64,000 nucleotides of DNA from an uncultured Clostridia bacterium (GTDB taxonomy: Bacteria; Bacillota; Clostridia; Oscillospirales; Ruminococcaceae), in the NCBI GenBank assembly GCA_946498095.1, contig CAMMMX010000005.1, positions 60,518-124,517 of the forward strand. Reading direction: 5' to 3'. Both the position numbers and the translations under genes were made by a program. The notes under the pieces were generated by a model that saw nothing but the letters and a program-made list of their open reading frames with translations, was not told where the DNA came from and did not search any database. This document shows, piece after piece, positions 51,037 to 61,538 of the stretch (its first letter is position 1; the number at the start of each line of letters is the position of its first letter).

Positions 51037-53685
51037 ATGAGTATGAACACGACGAAATACAAGGTGCATGAGGTTGCGAAGGATTTAAATGTGACAAACA
51101 AGGACGTTCTGGATCTTTTGGAAGAGAAGCTGGGACAGCCGAAAAAGCATATGACGGCGCTGACCACCGAAGAGTTGGACATCATCTTGGAGTATTTTTC
51201 TCAGCAAAACCAGGTACAGAATTTTGATGCCTATTTTGCCAGCGGGGAAGAAGAGAAAAAACGCAAGGAAGAGGAGTTAGCCCGGCAGAAACAGGAACAA
51301 GAGGAACAGGAAGCGGCCCGGAAGCGGGAGGAAGAGAGACTCGCGCAGAAAAAGAAGGAAGAAGAAGTGCAAAAAGCGCAGGAAGCGGCGCAAAAGAAGG
51401 TGCAGGAGGAGCAGCGGGCTGCCCAAAAGCAGGTGGAATCTGCACCGCAACGGAACAAGGATCATGGCGAGCGTAATGGTCGTAACGATCGCCGTGAACG
51501 CAAGGAGCCTGTGGGTGCTCGTCCAAATTCTTCCAATAGAACGCCCGAGACTCCCAAGCGTCCCCAGCAGGGACAGCCTGCCCAGCGTCCACAGGGGGAT
51601 AAAAACGCGAATCGGAATCAAAATAACAACAGACAGAGTGGGCAAGCTGTCCAGTCTGCTCAGCAGTCAGGGCGTCAGGTTCCTGCCCAGCAGCCAAAGC
51701 CCAAAGGAGAGCGGGTCGTTCGTACCGTCGACACCAGGGGTTCTTATATTGAGCTGGATAAGTACAATGAGCGCTATGAGGAGATTGCACCTCAAAATAA
51801 GAAAATGCAGGATGTTGCGAAAAAGCAGAAAATCAATCAGAAATCTGCGCAACGTGGCAAACAGCAGTATTCCAATAAAAAGGAGACCGAACGCGATAAG
51901 CTCAAACGTTTGGAACTGGAACGCGCAAGGAAGCAGCAGTTGAAAGTGCTGATTCCGGATGAGATTGTCGTTTCCGAATTGGCAGCACGATTGAAAGTGA
52001 CTTCTGCAACCGTTATCAAGAAGTTGATTCCGCTGGGAGTGATGGCCGGCATCAATGAGACCATTGACTTTGACACCGCATCGTTGGTCGCGATCGAGCT
52101 GGGCGCTAAGGTGGAGAAGGAAGTTGTCGTCACCATTGAGGAGCGGCTGTTCGATGAATCGGACGATACCGATGATAACCTGGTCGAACGCAGCCCTGTC
52201 GTGGTTGTTATGGGGCATGTCGACCACGGTAAAACTTCGTTACTGGACTACATTCGCAAGGCCAACGTTACTGCTTCGGAGGCGGGTGGTATCACACAGC
52301 ATATCGGCGCTTACCGCGTCAATGCAGGAGGAAAAACAATCACCTTCCTAGACACCCCCGGTCATGAAGCCTTTACCGCGATGCGTGCACGCGGTGCTAT
52401 GGTTACCGATATTGCTATCCTGGTCGTCGCCGCTGACGACGGCATTATGCCACAGACAGTGGAAGCGATTAACCATGCCAAAGCGGCTGGGGTTTCCATA
52501 ATTGTTGCAATCAACAAGATCGATAAACCGACTGCCAATCCGGATAAGGTTAAGCAGGAGCTGACCGAGTACGATCTCGTTCCGGAAGAATGGGGCGGCG
52601 ACGTCGTCTGCGTACCCGTTTCAGCGCTGACTGGAGAAGGCGTGGATACGCTGCTGGAAATGGTCGGATTGGTTGCCGATATGCGCGAGTTGAAGGCGAA
52701 TCCCGACCGTTTGGCCAAGGGTACTGTCATTGAAGCGCGCCTGGATAAAGGGCGTGGTCCGGTTGCGTCGCTATTGGTTCAGAATGGTACGTTGCATGTG
52801 GGCGACGCACTCATTGCGGGGATGACCGTAGGACGGGTACGTGTGATGCTGAATGACAAGGGCGAGAGTATCCAGGAGGCAGGTCCATCCGTTCCGGTGG
52901 AGATCACGGGCCTGACAGAGGTGCCCTCAGCCGGTGATGTCTTTAACGCCGTCGAGGACGAACGTTTGGCACGCGAGCTGGTGGAACAGCGGAAGCATGA
53001 GGCAAAGGAAGAGCAGTTCAAATCTTACCAGAAGGTTACGTTGGACAATCTCTTTAGCCAGATTGCACAGGGTGAAATGAAGGAACTGCCTATCATCGTC
53101 AAAGCTGATGTACAGGGCTCTGTCGAAGCTGTCAAACAGTCCTTAGAGAAGCTGTCCAATGACGAAGTGAGGGTGCGTGTGATTCATGGCGCGGTCGGCG
53201 CGATTTCTGAATCCGACGTGATGCTGGCAGACGTATCCAATGCGATTATCGTCGGTTTCAATGTACGCCCGGATCCGGTTGCCCGCGACAAAGCGGAGGC
53301 GGACGAGGTAGAGATGCGGATGTATCGCATTATCTATGACGCGATTGATGACGTCAAGCAGGCAATGAAGGGACTTTTGGCGCCTAAGACACGTGAGGTT
53401 GAGCATGGGCGTATTGAAGTGCGGCAGGTATATAAAATTACCAACGTCGGTACAGTGGCAGGCTGCTATGTGCTGGAAGGAAAGGTGACCCGTTCTTCCC
53501 GTATCCGAATTGTGCGAGACGGCATCGTTGTAGCGGATGATGGCATTAAGTCTCTGAAGCGTTTCAAGGACGATGTCAAGGAAGTCGCGCAGGGCTATGA
53601 ATGTGGTATTACACTGGAAAAGTACGGGGATATTAAAGAGGGCGACATTTATGAAGCCTTTGAAATTGAGGAATACAGGGATTAA
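51037..53685 (+). CDS. infB: Translation initiation factor IF-2
   Basis: An 882-aa GTPase that places initiator tRNA on the 30S subunit. An N-terminal IF2_N domain ([25 protein letters not shown]) is followed by a long low-complexity Glu/Lys/Gln/Arg linker (about 75-290). A second IF2_N-like domain precedes the G domain, which has [23 protein letters not shown] and NKIDK. Domains II-IV follow to the [20 protein letters not shown] end. ATG 51037 is 11 nt after GGAGG; ATG 51043 is a less likely alternative. Confidence 0.97.
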   Translation: MSMNTTKYKVHEVAKDLNVTNKDVLDLLEEKLGQPKKHMTALTTEELDIILEYFSQQNQVQNFDAYFASGEEEKKRKEEELARQKQEQEEQEAARKREEERLAQKKKEEEVQKAQEAAQKKVQEEQRAAQKQVESAPQRNKDHGERNGRNDRRERKEPVGARPNSSNRTPETPKRPQQGQPAQRPQGDKNANRNQNNNRQSGQAVQSAQQSGRQVPAQQPKPKGERVVRTVDTRGSYIELDKYNERYEEIAPQNKKMQDVAKKQKINQKSAQRGKQQYSNKKETERDKLKRLELERARKQQLKVLIPDEIVVSELAARLKVTSATVIKKLIPLGVMAGINETIDFDTASLVAIELGAKVEKEVVVTIEERLFDESDDTDDNLVERSPVVVVMGHVDHGKTSLLDYIRKANVTASEAGGITQHIGAYRVNAGGKTITFLDTPGHEAFTAMRARGAMVTDIAILVVAADDGIMPQTVEAINHAKAAGVSIIVAINKIDKPTANPDKVKQELTEYDLVPEEWGGDVVCVPVSALTGEGVDTLLEMVGLVADMRELKANPDRLAKGTVIEARLDKGRGPVASLLVQNGTLHVGDALIAGMTVGRVRVMLNDKGESIQEAGPSVPVEITGLTEVPSAGDVFNAVEDERLARELVEQRKHEAKEEQFKSYQKVTLDNLFSQIAQGEMKELPIIVKADVQGSVEAVKQSLEKLSNDEVRVRVIHGAVGAISESDVMLADVSNAIIVGFNVRPDPVARDKAEADEVEMRMYRIIYDAIDDVKQAMKGLLAPKTREVEHGRIEVRQVYKITNVGTVAGCYVLEGKVTRSSRIRIVRDGIVVADDGIKSLKRFKDDVKEVAQGYECGITLEKYGDIKEGDIYEAFEIEEYRD

Positions 53686-53716
53686 GGTGGGCGATGTCCC
53701 GCCTACAATTCAGGGT

Positions 53717-53739
53717 GGCTGCATCCTTTGGATGCAGCC
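53717..53739 (+). promoter_or_regulatory. Intercistronic hairpin between infB and rbfA
   Basis: A perfect 10-bp stem GGCTGCATCC (53717-53726), TTT loop, GGATGCAGCC (53730-53739), with no T-run. It may adjust message stability or partial termination within the operon. Confidence 0.5.
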
Positions 53740-53756
53740 GGAAAGGCAGGGGGCAT

Positions 53757-54155
53757 ATGCCAAATTTTAAGCTGTCACGTTTGAACGAGGATATCAGGCG
53801 AGAGCTCAGCACGGTGTTGTGCGAGGTGAAAGACCCCAGAGTACGCAAGTCGGGGGGGATGCTCAGTATCGTTAAGGTAAGCCTCAGCAATGATTTGTCC
53901 TATTGCAAAGTCTATGTCAGTTCGCTGGACGGCCTGGAGGCGGCGCAGGAAGCGGTGGAAGGGTTGAAAAGCGCGGCAGGGCTTATCCGTCATGAGGTGT
54001 GCAGCCGGGTACAGATGCGTAAAGCACCACAGTTCATTTTTATTGCAGACGATTCGATTGCGCACAGCGCGCATATCGATCAACTACTGCATAACATCCA
54101 TTTGGGTGAGGATGATACAAACGAGACGGAGACTGACGGAAAGGTAGAGGGCTGA
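53757..54155 (+). CDS. rbfA: Ribosome-binding factor A
   Basis: A 132-aa 30S maturation factor of the KH-like fold. It has RLNEDIRRELSTVLCEVKDPRV, then VSLSNDLSYCKVYVSSL (the family core) and RHEVCSRVQMRKAPQFIFIADDSI near the C-terminus. ATG 53757 follows AGGCAGGGGG; an in-frame ATG at 53694 would place the hairpin at 53717 inside the gene and is rejected. nrnA starts 8 nt after its stop. Confidence 0.93.
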   Translation: MPNFKLSRLNEDIRRELSTVLCEVKDPRVRKSGGMLSIVKVSLSNDLSYCKVYVSSLDGLEAAQEAVEGLKSAAGLIRHEVCSRVQMRKAPQFIFIADDSIAHSAHIDQLLHNIHLGEDDTNETETDGKVEG

Positions 54156-54163
54156 TCATACAG

Positions 54164-55132
54164 ATGCAAACGAATCTGACACAGGCGGCAACGTTGCTGA
54201 AGGCGGCGGACAATATTTTGGTGCTTTGCCATGCGAACCCGGACGGGGACACGCTCGGCAGTGGATATGCGCTTTTATATGCATTGCAATCAATGGGAAA
54301 ATCGGTGCGTTTGGCGTGTTCCGATCCGATACCGGGCCGTTTTTCCTACATGTCCCTTGCAGCGCAGGCCATACAGTCGGATTTTGAACCGCAGTTCATC
54401 GTCGCCTGCGATATAGCTGCCCTGCAGCTGTTTGGGGAGAACTTGGATATCTACCGGGATAAGGTGGATCTTTGTATCGATCATCACCTTTCCAATGCAG
54501 GGTACGCAAAGCATACGTTGCTGAACAGTGAGGCAGCGGCAACCTGTGAATTGTTGTATGATCTTTGCCTGGAGCTATGTATTGAAATAACGCCGCAGAT
54601 TGCGGACTGCTTGTACACAGGGCTTGCAACCGATACCGGGTGCTTTAAGTTTTCCAATACGACACCGCGTACCCATCGTTATGCCGCGTTGCTAATGGAA
54701 GCCGGAGCCGATTATGAAAAAATAAACCGCTTGATGTTCGAGACAAAAACCAAGAAGCTGATCTGCTTTGAGCCAAAGGTCATGTCAACCATGGAGTTTC
54801 ATCACGGTGACCGGATGGCGATGATTACCATCACGACAGAAATGATGGAGCAGTCCGGAATTGACGCCTCGATGTTGGATATGTTCGCGGCCATGCCTCG
54901 CCAAGTGGAAGGCGTCGAAATCGGTGTGACGCTTAAGCAGCGTGACGAGGACCATTATAAGGTATCGGTGCGAACCAACGAGCCGATTGACGCATCGAAG
55001 CTGTGTGCCGTTTTCGGTGGAGGCGGACACGTCCGTGCGGGCGGATGCTTGCTCGAGGGCGATCTCGACAGTGTTAGAAAGCGTATGATTGATGCCGCTG
55101 GTGATGCGCTGGAGAACGCACAGCAGGAATAA
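54164..55132 (+). CDS. nrnA: Bifunctional oligoribonuclease / PAP phosphatase NrnA
   Basis: A 322-aa DHH/DHHA1 phosphoesterase that degrades nanoRNAs and 3'-phosphoadenosine 5'-phosphate. Metal motifs: [12 protein letters not shown] (near 24-35), CDIAALQ, DHHLSN (DHH) and [20 protein letters not shown]. The C-terminal DHHA1 domain has [12 protein letters not shown]. Standard length. It is in the usual place between rbfA and truB. Confidence 0.94.
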   Translation: MQTNLTQAATLLKAADNILVLCHANPDGDTLGSGYALLYALQSMGKSVRLACSDPIPGRFSYMSLAAQAIQSDFEPQFIVACDIAALQLFGENLDIYRDKVDLCIDHHLSNAGYAKHTLLNSEAAATCELLYDLCLELCIEITPQIADCLYTGLATDTGCFKFSNTTPRTHRYAALLMEAGADYEKINRLMFETKTKKLICFEPKVMSTMEFHHGDRMAMITITTEMMEQSGIDASMLDMFAAMPRQVEGVEIGVTLKQRDEDHYKVSVRTNEPIDASKLCAVFGGGGHVRAGGCLLEGDLDSVRKRMIDAAGDALENAQQE

Positions 55133-55147
55133 AGGAAATCATTTTTC

Positions 55148-56068
55148 ATGAACGGTATAATATGTATTGACAAGCCACAGGGGTTCACATCATTCGATGT
55201 TGTGGCCAAGTTGCGCGGCATTGCACGCATGAAAAAGATCGGGCATGCGGGGACGCTGGATCCAATGGCGACCGGCGTGCTGCCGGTCTTTTTCGGTAAT
55301 GCAACCCGCGCCTGCGATATTCTGCCGGGGGATCAAAAGCGATATACCGCACAGTTTCAGTTGGGTGTAGAGACAGATACGCAGGACATCACCGGCAGCA
55401 TTCTGCGCCGGATGGAGACAAACGTGACCAAGGACTCGCTGGAACAGGTATTGGCCAGTTTTCTGGGAGACATCAAACAGATCCCGCCGATGTATTCCGC
55501 CGTCAAGGTGGCGGGACGTAGGCTTTACGATTTGGCACGTGAGGGCCATGTCGTAGAAAGGAAACCGCGTCCGGTACGAATTGATGAACTGCGTTTGCTC
55601 TCCTTTGACGAAGTGGAGCAGTCCGGCGTGTTGGACGTGCTGTGCTCTCGCGGGACGTATATCCGCACGCTGGTGCATGATATGGGACAGGCTCTCGGTG
55701 CCTGCGCTGTGTTAATGGCGCTGCGCAGGACGCAGTCCAGCTGCTTTACATTGTCGGATTGCCTGACGCTAGCACAGGTACAGCAGTTAGGGGATGAAGG
55801 ACGTTTGGAACAGGCGCTTCTGCCGGTAGAGCAAGTCTTCAACAGTTACCCCACCATCCGCCTCAGCCGTGCGCAGAGTGATATGTATATGAATGGTGTG
55901 CGGCTTGATCTCAGGCGTGTCCAACATGAGAACAAGTCCAGTCCGCACCGCGTTTTTGATATGCAGGGACGATTTCTCGGCCTGGGGCGTGTCGATTTTG
56001 ACGCGATGGAACTTGCCGTGAGCAAAATGTTTATCGGAAGGGATGCGTATGATGCAGGTCTTGACTAG
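55148..56068 (+). CDS. truB: tRNA pseudouridine(55) synthase
   Basis: A 306-aa enzyme that makes pseudouridine 55 in the T-loop of all elongator tRNAs. The N-terminal [21 protein letters not shown] is followed by the catalytic motif [16 protein letters not shown] (Asp near residue 39), then [18 protein letters not shown] and [19 protein letters not shown]-like C-terminus runs from about 235. The gene overlaps ribF by 20 nt. Confidence 0.95.
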   Translation: MNGIICIDKPQGFTSFDVVAKLRGIARMKKIGHAGTLDPMATGVLPVFFGNATRACDILPGDQKRYTAQFQLGVETDTQDITGSILRRMETNVTKDSLEQVLASFLGDIKQIPPMYSAVKVAGRRLYDLAREGHVVERKPRPVRIDELRLLSFDEVEQSGVLDVLCSRGTYIRTLVHDMGQALGACAVLMALRRTQSSCFTLSDCLTLAQVQQLGDEGRLEQALLPVEQVFNSYPTIRLSRAQSDMYMNGVRLDLRRVQHENKSSPHRVFDMQGRFLGLGRVDFDAMELAVSKMFIGRDAYDAGLD

Positions 56069-56999
56069 CCTATCCCAGATCCGCGATGCGTTTTCCTGTA
56101 CAGGCCCTTCGGCCGTCGCGGTTGGCTTTTTTGATGGCCTACATTCGGGACACAGGGAAGTCATCCGGCAGGCGATGGAAACGGCGTATCCTAGCGTCGT
56201 GCTGACGTTCTCGATCGGACAGGGCAGCTCGCCCAAGCGGAAAAGACCGGAAAGCCAACTACTTACGCAACGGGACAAACTGAGCATGCTGGAAGGGATC
56301 GGCGTGGACTACGTTGCAGTCCCGCCCTTTGAAGAAATGAGAGCAATGTCGCCGGATGAGTTTGTCCAAACAGTCTTGAAGGATTTGCTTCACTGCCGTC
56401 TGTTGTCTTGCGGGTATGATTTTCGTTATGGCAGCGGCGCGGTAGGGGACGTGCATTCTTTGCAGGAAAGCTGTAGACGACTGGGGATGACGCTGCTTGC
56501 TGCGCCGCCGGTGATGCTGGATGGAACGGCGGTATCCTCTACCCGTATTCGGGATTGTCTGATACAGGGCAAAACGGAGGAGGCCAACCGTCTGTTGGGA
56601 TACCGCTACTTTATCGACGAAATCGTCACGCAAGGCAACCAGTTGGGACGGCAGCGGGGATATCCAACCATAAACCAGACGTATCCGGAAGAACTGTTGG
56701 TACCGAAATACGGTGTATACGCTTCCAGGACGCTGGTCAATGGTGTATGGTATGCTTCGGTGACCAATATCGGTGTGAAGCCGACGATTGCCGGACAGCG
56801 CAGTCCGCTGGCGGAGACCAATATCCTTGGTTTTGAAGGCGATTTATATGGAAAGAGAATGAGGGTGGAACTACTCTCTTACCTGCGCGGTGAAAAAAAG
56901 TTTGAAAGCGTTGACGCTTTGTACGCGCAGATTCAGTCGGATGCAGATACTGCGCGGCAAATGGCGGAAAGGTTCATGACAGAGCAAAGCCGGTGTTGA
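56049..56999 (+). CDS. ribF: Bifunctional riboflavin kinase / FAD synthetase
   Basis: A 316-aa enzyme making FMN and FAD. The N-terminal FAD synthetase domain has VAVGFFDGLHSGHREVI, the HxGH-type nucleotidyltransferase motif, and VSSTRIRDCL. The C-terminal riboflavin kinase domain has GNQLGRQRGYPTINQTYPEELLVPKYGVYAS and TNIGVKPTI. ATGs at 56043, 56049 and 56052 compete. 56049 is 6 nt after GGAAGGG and is preferred. The start lies inside the truB end. Confidence 0.93.
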   Translation: MMQVLTSLSQIRDAFSCTGPSAVAVGFFDGLHSGHREVIRQAMETAYPSVVLTFSIGQGSSPKRKRPESQLLTQRDKLSMLEGIGVDYVAVPPFEEMRAMSPDEFVQTVLKDLLHCRLLSCGYDFRYGSGAVGDVHSLQESCRRLGMTLLAAPPVMLDGTAVSSTRIRDCLIQGKTEEANRLLGYRYFIDEIVTQGNQLGRQRGYPTINQTYPEELLVPKYGVYASRTLVNGVWYASVTNIGVKPTIAGQRSPLAETNILGFEGDLYGKRMRVELLSYLRGEKKFESVDALYAQIQSDADTARQMAERFMTEQSRC

Positions 57000-57025
57000 T
57001 ACGGTAATATTGATAGAGAGGACAG

Positions 57026-58498
57026 ATGATGATGGCAGAGTTTGCAAAAGGAAAGGTTCGGACGCGTTTTGCCCCCAGTCCGACAGGGTATATGCATGTC
57101 GGTAATCTCAGGACGGCGCTCTACGCCTACCTGCTGGCTAAGAAGGATGACGGCACCTTCATCCTACGGATTGAGGACACCGATCAGGAGCGTTACGTCG
57201 AAGGTGCGGTGGACATTATCTACAACACGCTGAAAACCGTCGGGCTGCAATGGGATGAAGGTCCCGACGTGGGAGGACCTGTGGGCCCTTATGTTCAGAG
57301 TGAGCGAATGGGACTATTCAAGCAGTACGCGTTGCAGCTAGTCGAAAGCGGACACGCCTACTACTGCTTTTGCGACAAGGACCGTCTCGAGGAGCTAAAA
57401 AAGATCCAGCAGGCGTCGGGGATCTCTCCCAAGTACGACGGCCATTGCTCTCGTCTGAGCAAGGAGGAGATCCAGGCGAAGCTCGACGCCGGCGTACCGT
57501 ACGTCATCCGCCAGAAAATGCCCACCGAGGGTGCGACTACCTTCCATGACGAGGTCTTCGGCGACATCACGGTGGAGAATTCCGTCCTCGATGACCAGAT
57601 CCTGATCAAGACCGACGGCATGCCGACCTATAACTTCGCCAACGTCGTCGACGACCATCTGATGGGCATCACCCACGTCGTCCGCGGCAGCGAGTACCTG
57701 TCATCGACGCCGAAATACAACCTCCTGTACGATGCCTTCGGCTGGGAGAAGCCGGTGTACATCCATTGCTCGCCGGTGATGAAGAACCAGACCGAGAAAC
57801 TGTCCAAACGAAACGGCGACGCGTCGTTTGAAGATCTCGTCGCCAAGGGGTATCTGACGCAGGCCATCGTCAACTACATCGTCTTGCTGGGCTGGAGTCC
57901 CAAGGGCGAGCGCGAAATCTTCACCCTCAACGAGCTCAAGCAGGAGTTCGACATCAGCGGGATTTCCCGTTCCCCGGCGATTTTCGATACCCAGAAGCTC
58001 AAGGCGATCAACGGCGCATACATCCGTATGCTCTCCCATGAGGACTTTAAGGCGCATGCGCTGCCGTACATCCACCAGACCTGCAAGCGTGAAGACGCCG
58101 ACCTCGACGTCCTTTGCGACGCGCTGCAGCCCCGCTGCGAGCTCTTTACCGACATCCCCGAGCAGGTGGACTTCATTGATGCCCTGCCCGACTACGACAA
58201 CGCGCTATACATCCACAAGAAGATGAAGACGAACGAGGAGAACTCGCTCTCGTCCCTCAAGGCCCTGCTGCCCGTGCTGGAGCAGGTGACGGACTGGACG
58301 CAGGAGAACATCCATGGCGCCTGCTTTAACCTGATTGAGCAGCTCGGCGTCAAAAACGGACTCATCCTCTGGCCGCTGCGCGTCGCCGTCTCCGGCAAGC
58401 AGTTCACCCCGGGCGGCGGCATCGAAATCTGCGCCATCCTCGGCAAGGAAGAGTCCCTCAAACGTATCCGCCACGGCATCACGAAGCTCTCCGTATAG
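57026..58498 (+). CDS. gltX: Glutamyl-tRNA synthetase
   Basis: A 490-aa class I aminoacyl-tRNA synthetase. [19 protein letters not shown] holds the HIGH-type motif (YMHVGN). The anticodon-side KMSKS-type motif reads [11 protein letters not shown]. Full length for the family. Three ATGs in a row (57026, 57029, 57032) follow AGAGAGGA; the true one could be any of them. From about 57360 onward, third codon positions become markedly C/G-rich compared with the first 330 bases and with the ribF-truB genes upstream. Confidence 0.95.
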   Translation: MMMAEFAKGKVRTRFAPSPTGYMHVGNLRTALYAYLLAKKDDGTFILRIEDTDQERYVEGAVDIIYNTLKTVGLQWDEGPDVGGPVGPYVQSERMGLFKQYALQLVESGHAYYCFCDKDRLEELKKIQQASGISPKYDGHCSRLSKEEIQAKLDAGVPYVIRQKMPTEGATTFHDEVFGDITVENSVLDDQILIKTDGMPTYNFANVVDDHLMGITHVVRGSEYLSSTPKYNLLYDAFGWEKPVYIHCSPVMKNQTEKLSKRNGDASFEDLVAKGYLTQAIVNYIVLLGWSPKGEREIFTLNELKQEFDISGISRSPAIFDTQKLKAINGAYIRMLSHEDFKAHALPYIHQTCKREDADLDVLCDALQPRCELFTDIPEQVDFIDALPDYDNALYIHKKMKTNEENSLSSLKALLPVLEQVTDWTQENIHGACFNLIEQLGVKNGLILWPLRVAVSGKQFTPGGGIEICAILGKEESLKRIRHGITKLSV

Positions 58499-58527
58499 CC
58501 CTCCCTCTGGCCGGCACTGCGGATATC

Positions 58528-58755
58528 TTGGGACTCTGTCCCAAACCCTGCTTAGGGGCCTTTTTGAAAAAAGATCCCTAATAACCCCAAAAACTTCTCT
58601 AAATTTTAGAAGCATCCCCCTTTTAAGAGGGATGCTTCTAAAATTAATAAAGTTCTTGGAGATTTTACCGCCATTCCACAGGAATGGCGTGGAACCATTC
58701 TTTCAAGAAGGTTCTTAAACGGAGTCTGAGGCAGAGCCTCAGGACAACCACAGCC
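58528..58755. repeat. Intergenic palindrome-rich repeat element (non-coding)
   Basis: Three nested symmetric units fill this gap. The left end is TTGGGAC-TCT-GTCCCAA (58528-58544). The centre is a 17-bp perfect hairpin AATTTTAGAAGCATCCC (58602-58618) with GGGATGCTTCTAAAATT (58629-58645). The right end is CTGAGGC-AGA-GCCTCAG (58726-58742). Between them are runs CTTTTTGAAAAAAG and TCTTTCAAGAAGG. Comparable palindromic intergenic units are scattered through genomes of this group (from memory). It may also supply the gltX terminator. No open frame of note. Confidence 0.6.
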
Positions 58756-58796
58756 TTGATCAAAGGAAGGCTTATACAGAGAGGGGGGGATGGGAC

Positions 58797-61133
58797 ATGG
58801 TACAGATTGCGATACGGGAGCTGGTGGAGTTTGTTCTGCGCTGGGGCGACATTGACAGCCGGTTCGGGGGGCTGGATCGTGCGCTGGAGGGATCACGGAT
58901 TCACCGCAAGCTGCAGAAGGCGGGCGGGGAAGCGTACCAGGCGGAGGTGATGCTGTCGGGCGCCTTCACGCGCGGCGGGACGGACTACACCGTCGAGGGG
59001 CGTGCGGACGGCGTGATTACGCAAGGCGATCGGGTGACAATAGATGAGATCAAGACCACGGCGGCACCTGTTGAGCAGCTCACCGAGGACTTCAACCCGC
59101 TACACTGGGCGCAGGGGATGTGTTACGCCTACATCTATGCCGTCCAGCGTGGGCTTGACGAAATCCACGTGCGGTTGACTTACTACCAGATCGACACTGA
59201 CGAGATTGTTCGGCATGAGCGCGCCTTCCAGACGCGGGAGTTGGAGGAATTCTTTTACGGCCTGCTGGATAGCTATCAGAAATGGGCGGACTTCCGTCAG
59301 GAGTGGGGCGGCGTCCGCGACGCGTCGATCCGCGCGCTCGACTTCCCGTTCCCGTCATATCGGCAGGGTCAGCGGCTCCTGGCTGTGGCGTCGTACAAGA
59401 CGATCCGCGCGTCGGGCAAGTTGTTCGCCCAGGCACCGACCGGGATCGGCAAGACGATTTCTACGCTGTTCCCTGCCGTTAAGGCGATCGGTGAGGGTGA
59501 AGCCGAAAAAATATTCTACCTCACCGCAAAGGGGATCACCCGTCAGGCGGCAGGCGACGCGGCGCAGCTGATGCGAGAACGCGGCCTGCGGCTGAAGAGC
59601 GTCACGTTGACGGCTAAGGACAAGATCTGCTTTTTGGACGAGCGCAGCTGCAATCCCGACGACTGCCCCTACGCGAAAGGGCACTTCGACCGCGTCAACG
59701 GCTGCATCTACGACATGCTGTTAAACAGCGATGTCTACACGCGGGAAGAAATCGAGTCCTACGCACGCAAGCATACCGTCTGCCCGTTTGAGCTGTCGCT
59801 CGATTTGACGCTGTGGAGCGATCTGATCGTCTGTGACTATAACTACCTGTTCAATCCGGCAGTCTACCTCAAGCGCTTTTTCCAGGAGCGCAAGGGGGAC
59901 TACGTCTTCCTCATCGACGAGGCGCACAACCTCGTCGACCGGGGACGGGAGATGTTCTCGGCGACGATTCATAAAAGCGGCTTCCTTGCGCTGAAACGGA
60001 CGGCAGGAGCAAGGGACGCAAGGCTCAAGAAGGCGCTGAACGCCGTCAATACCGCCATGGTGGAAATGCGCAAGGAGTGCGGCGAGCATCCCTGCAGGGT
60101 GGTCAAGGAGCGACCGGATGACTTTCTCAAGCTGCTGACGCGTTTTTCCGCCGCCTGTGAGGAATGGTTGCAGGTACACAAAGGGGACGAGGCGGAGGTG
60201 GACGTTCTGACGCTTTATTTCGAGACGCTGTCCTTTCTGCGGATTGCCGACTTTTACAGCGAGCGATACGTCACCTTTTACGAGAGAAGCGGGTCGGAGG
60301 TGTCGTGTTCGCTGCAGTGCCTCGATCCGTCGGCGCTGCTGGACGGCTGCATGAACCGCGGTAAAGCGTCGATACTGTTTTCGGCGACGCTGACGCCTAT
60401 CGACTATTTCATGTCCGTCCTCAGTGGAGACGAAAATGCCAAGAAGCTGCTGCTACCGTCGCCCTATGACGAAAACCACCTCTGCCTGCTGGCGGCCAGC
60501 CGTATCGACACCCGCTACAAGAAGCGAGAGCAGAGCTATTCGCCGATCGCGGACATGATTTATCAGACCGTCCGTGCTAGGACGGGGAATTATCTCGTCT
60601 ATTTTCCTTCTTATCAGTATCTCAGCAACGTCTACGAGTTGTTCTGCGAGCGCTATCCCGATGTGAGCGTAATCCGCCAGTCCGGCAGCATGACCGAGCA
60701 GGAGAGGGAGGAATTTCTCGCCCGCTTCGACGCACCAGGACAGGAGACGCTAGTTGGTTACTGTGTCCTTGGCGGCGTCTACGCCGAGGGGATCGACCTC
60801 AAGGGTGACCGTCTGATTGGGACGGTCATCGTCGGCGTTGGGTTGCCGCAGCTGTCGGCGCGACTGGACGTCATCCGGGACTATTACGATGCAGCGGATA
60901 GTCCCGGCTACGAGTACGCCTACGTCTATCCGGGGATGAATAAAGTATTGCAGGCGGCGGGACGTGTCATTCGGAGCGAACAAGATCGCGGCGTCGTCCT
61001 GCTTATAGACGACCGCTTCCTCTCCCCGCGCTACCGAAGGCTTTTTCCCCAGCATTATCAGGGTTTGCGGCCGGTGCGGGACGTATCGGAGCTTCAGGAG
61101 GCTATCGCGTCGTTTTGGAGCGCTGCGACATGA
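58797..61133 (+). CDS. XPD/DinG-like Fe-S helicase fused to an N-terminal PD-(D/E)XK nuclease-like domain
   Basis: A 778-aa protein. Residues 1-160 resemble a Cas4/RecB-type nuclease: VEGRADGV with Asp71, then DEIKTT with Glu84 and Lys86. The superfamily 2 helicase follows: Q-type YRQGQ (189-192), Walker A APTGIGKT (213-220), DEAH (374-377), ILFSATLTPIDYF, and the C-terminal QAAGRVIRSEQDRGVVLLIDDRF. Cysteines 278, 285, 290, 303 and 329 lie between motifs I and II, as in the 4Fe-4S domain of XPD/DinG. It should unwind DNA 5'-3' and possibly cut it. A repair role is likely. GAGGGGGG precedes the start. Confidence 0.87.
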   Translation: MVQIAIRELVEFVLRWGDIDSRFGGLDRALEGSRIHRKLQKAGGEAYQAEVMLSGAFTRGGTDYTVEGRADGVITQGDRVTIDEIKTTAAPVEQLTEDFNPLHWAQGMCYAYIYAVQRGLDEIHVRLTYYQIDTDEIVRHERAFQTRELEEFFYGLLDSYQKWADFRQEWGGVRDASIRALDFPFPSYRQGQRLLAVASYKTIRASGKLFAQAPTGIGKTISTLFPAVKAIGEGEAEKIFYLTAKGITRQAAGDAAQLMRERGLRLKSVTLTAKDKICFLDERSCNPDDCPYAKGHFDRVNGCIYDMLLNSDVYTREEIESYARKHTVCPFELSLDLTLWSDLIVCDYNYLFNPAVYLKRFFQERKGDYVFLIDEAHNLVDRGREMFSATIHKSGFLALKRTAGARDARLKKALNAVNTAMVEMRKECGEHPCRVVKERPDDFLKLLTRFSAACEEWLQVHKGDEAEVDVLTLYFETLSFLRIADFYSERYVTFYERSGSEVSCSLQCLDPSALLDGCMNRGKASILFSATLTPIDYFMSVLSGDENAKKLLLPSPYDENHLCLLAASRIDTRYKKREQSYSPIADMIYQTVRARTGNYLVYFPSYQYLSNVYELFCERYPDVSVIRQSGSMTEQEREEFLARFDAPGQETLVGYCVLGGVYAEGIDLKGDRLIGTVIVGVGLPQLSARLDVIRDYYDAADSPGYEYAYVYPGMNKVLQAAGRVIRSEQDRGVVLLIDDRFLSPRYRRLFPQHYQGLRPVRDVSELQEAIASFWSAAT

Positions 61134-61165
61134 AATCGCAGCATGCGGATTTTTTCCGTAGGGTA

Positions 61166-61194
61166 TTGACAAATCTGCGCAAAACGCGTATACT
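61166..61194 (+). promoter_or_regulatory. Promoter of the leuA T-box transcript
   Basis: TTGACA (61166-61171), 17-bp spacer, TATACT (61189-61194). It is followed by a T-box leader with expected start near 61201. Confidence 0.8.
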
Positions 61195-61200
61195 GATATC

Positions 61201-61486
61201 AATACATCAAAAGCGATGAAGAGGAATAGTAGGGCTTTGTAAGCGTGCAGAGAGCTGCCGGATGGTGAAAGGCAGTCGTTGAAAAGGTTTGAACTCGCCT
61301 TGAAGCTGCTGGCTGAAACTGTAAACAGGAGTAGGTACAGACGGAACCTGTCCGTTACTGCAGGAGGATATAAGGTTCGCTGTGCGAATCCGTATCTGCA
61401 AAGGGCGCGCCGTTTGGGTGCGAATCAGAGTGGTACCGCGTAAGATGAAAGTCTTTCGTCTCTTGAAAGGGATGAAGGGCTTTTTT
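61201..61486 (+). ncRNA. Leucine T-box leader riboswitch
   Basis: The canonical T-box sequence AGAGTGGTACCGCG is at 61427-61440. Stem I features lie in 61213-61320: GATGAAGAGGAATAGTAG at the base, the AGAGAGCTGCCGGATGGTG region, and a specifier loop reading GAACTCGCC. The candidate specifier is CTC (61294-61296), a leucine codon, which fits the downstream leuA. A terminator (61450-61462 with 61469-61481, then TTTTTT to 61486) competes with the antiterminator. Uncharged tRNA-Leu should turn leuA on. A whole-structure fold was not computed. Confidence 0.92.
61450..61486 (+). terminator. T-box regulated terminator
   Basis: A 13-bp helix, AGTCTTTCGTCTC (61450-61462) with GGGATGAAGGGCT (61469-61481), with several G-U pairs and a run of six T (61481-61486). 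Confidence 0.85.
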
Positions 61487-61538
61487 GTTGCTGTTTGATG
61501 TGCAAGAAAGGAAACGTCAGGGAAAGGATGGATTCGAG

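Noticed and set aside
51240..51700. Low-complexity repeats in infB as a possible tandem repeat or phase-variable tract
   Set aside because: Charged low-complexity linkers are normal between the IF-2 N-terminal domains, and no exact repeat unit is present.
61370..61440. tRNA-like GTTCGC...GCGAATC segment
   Set aside because: It belongs to the T-box leader (conserved AGAGTGGTACCGCG); no cloverleaf forms. No tRNA genes were found elsewhere in the window.
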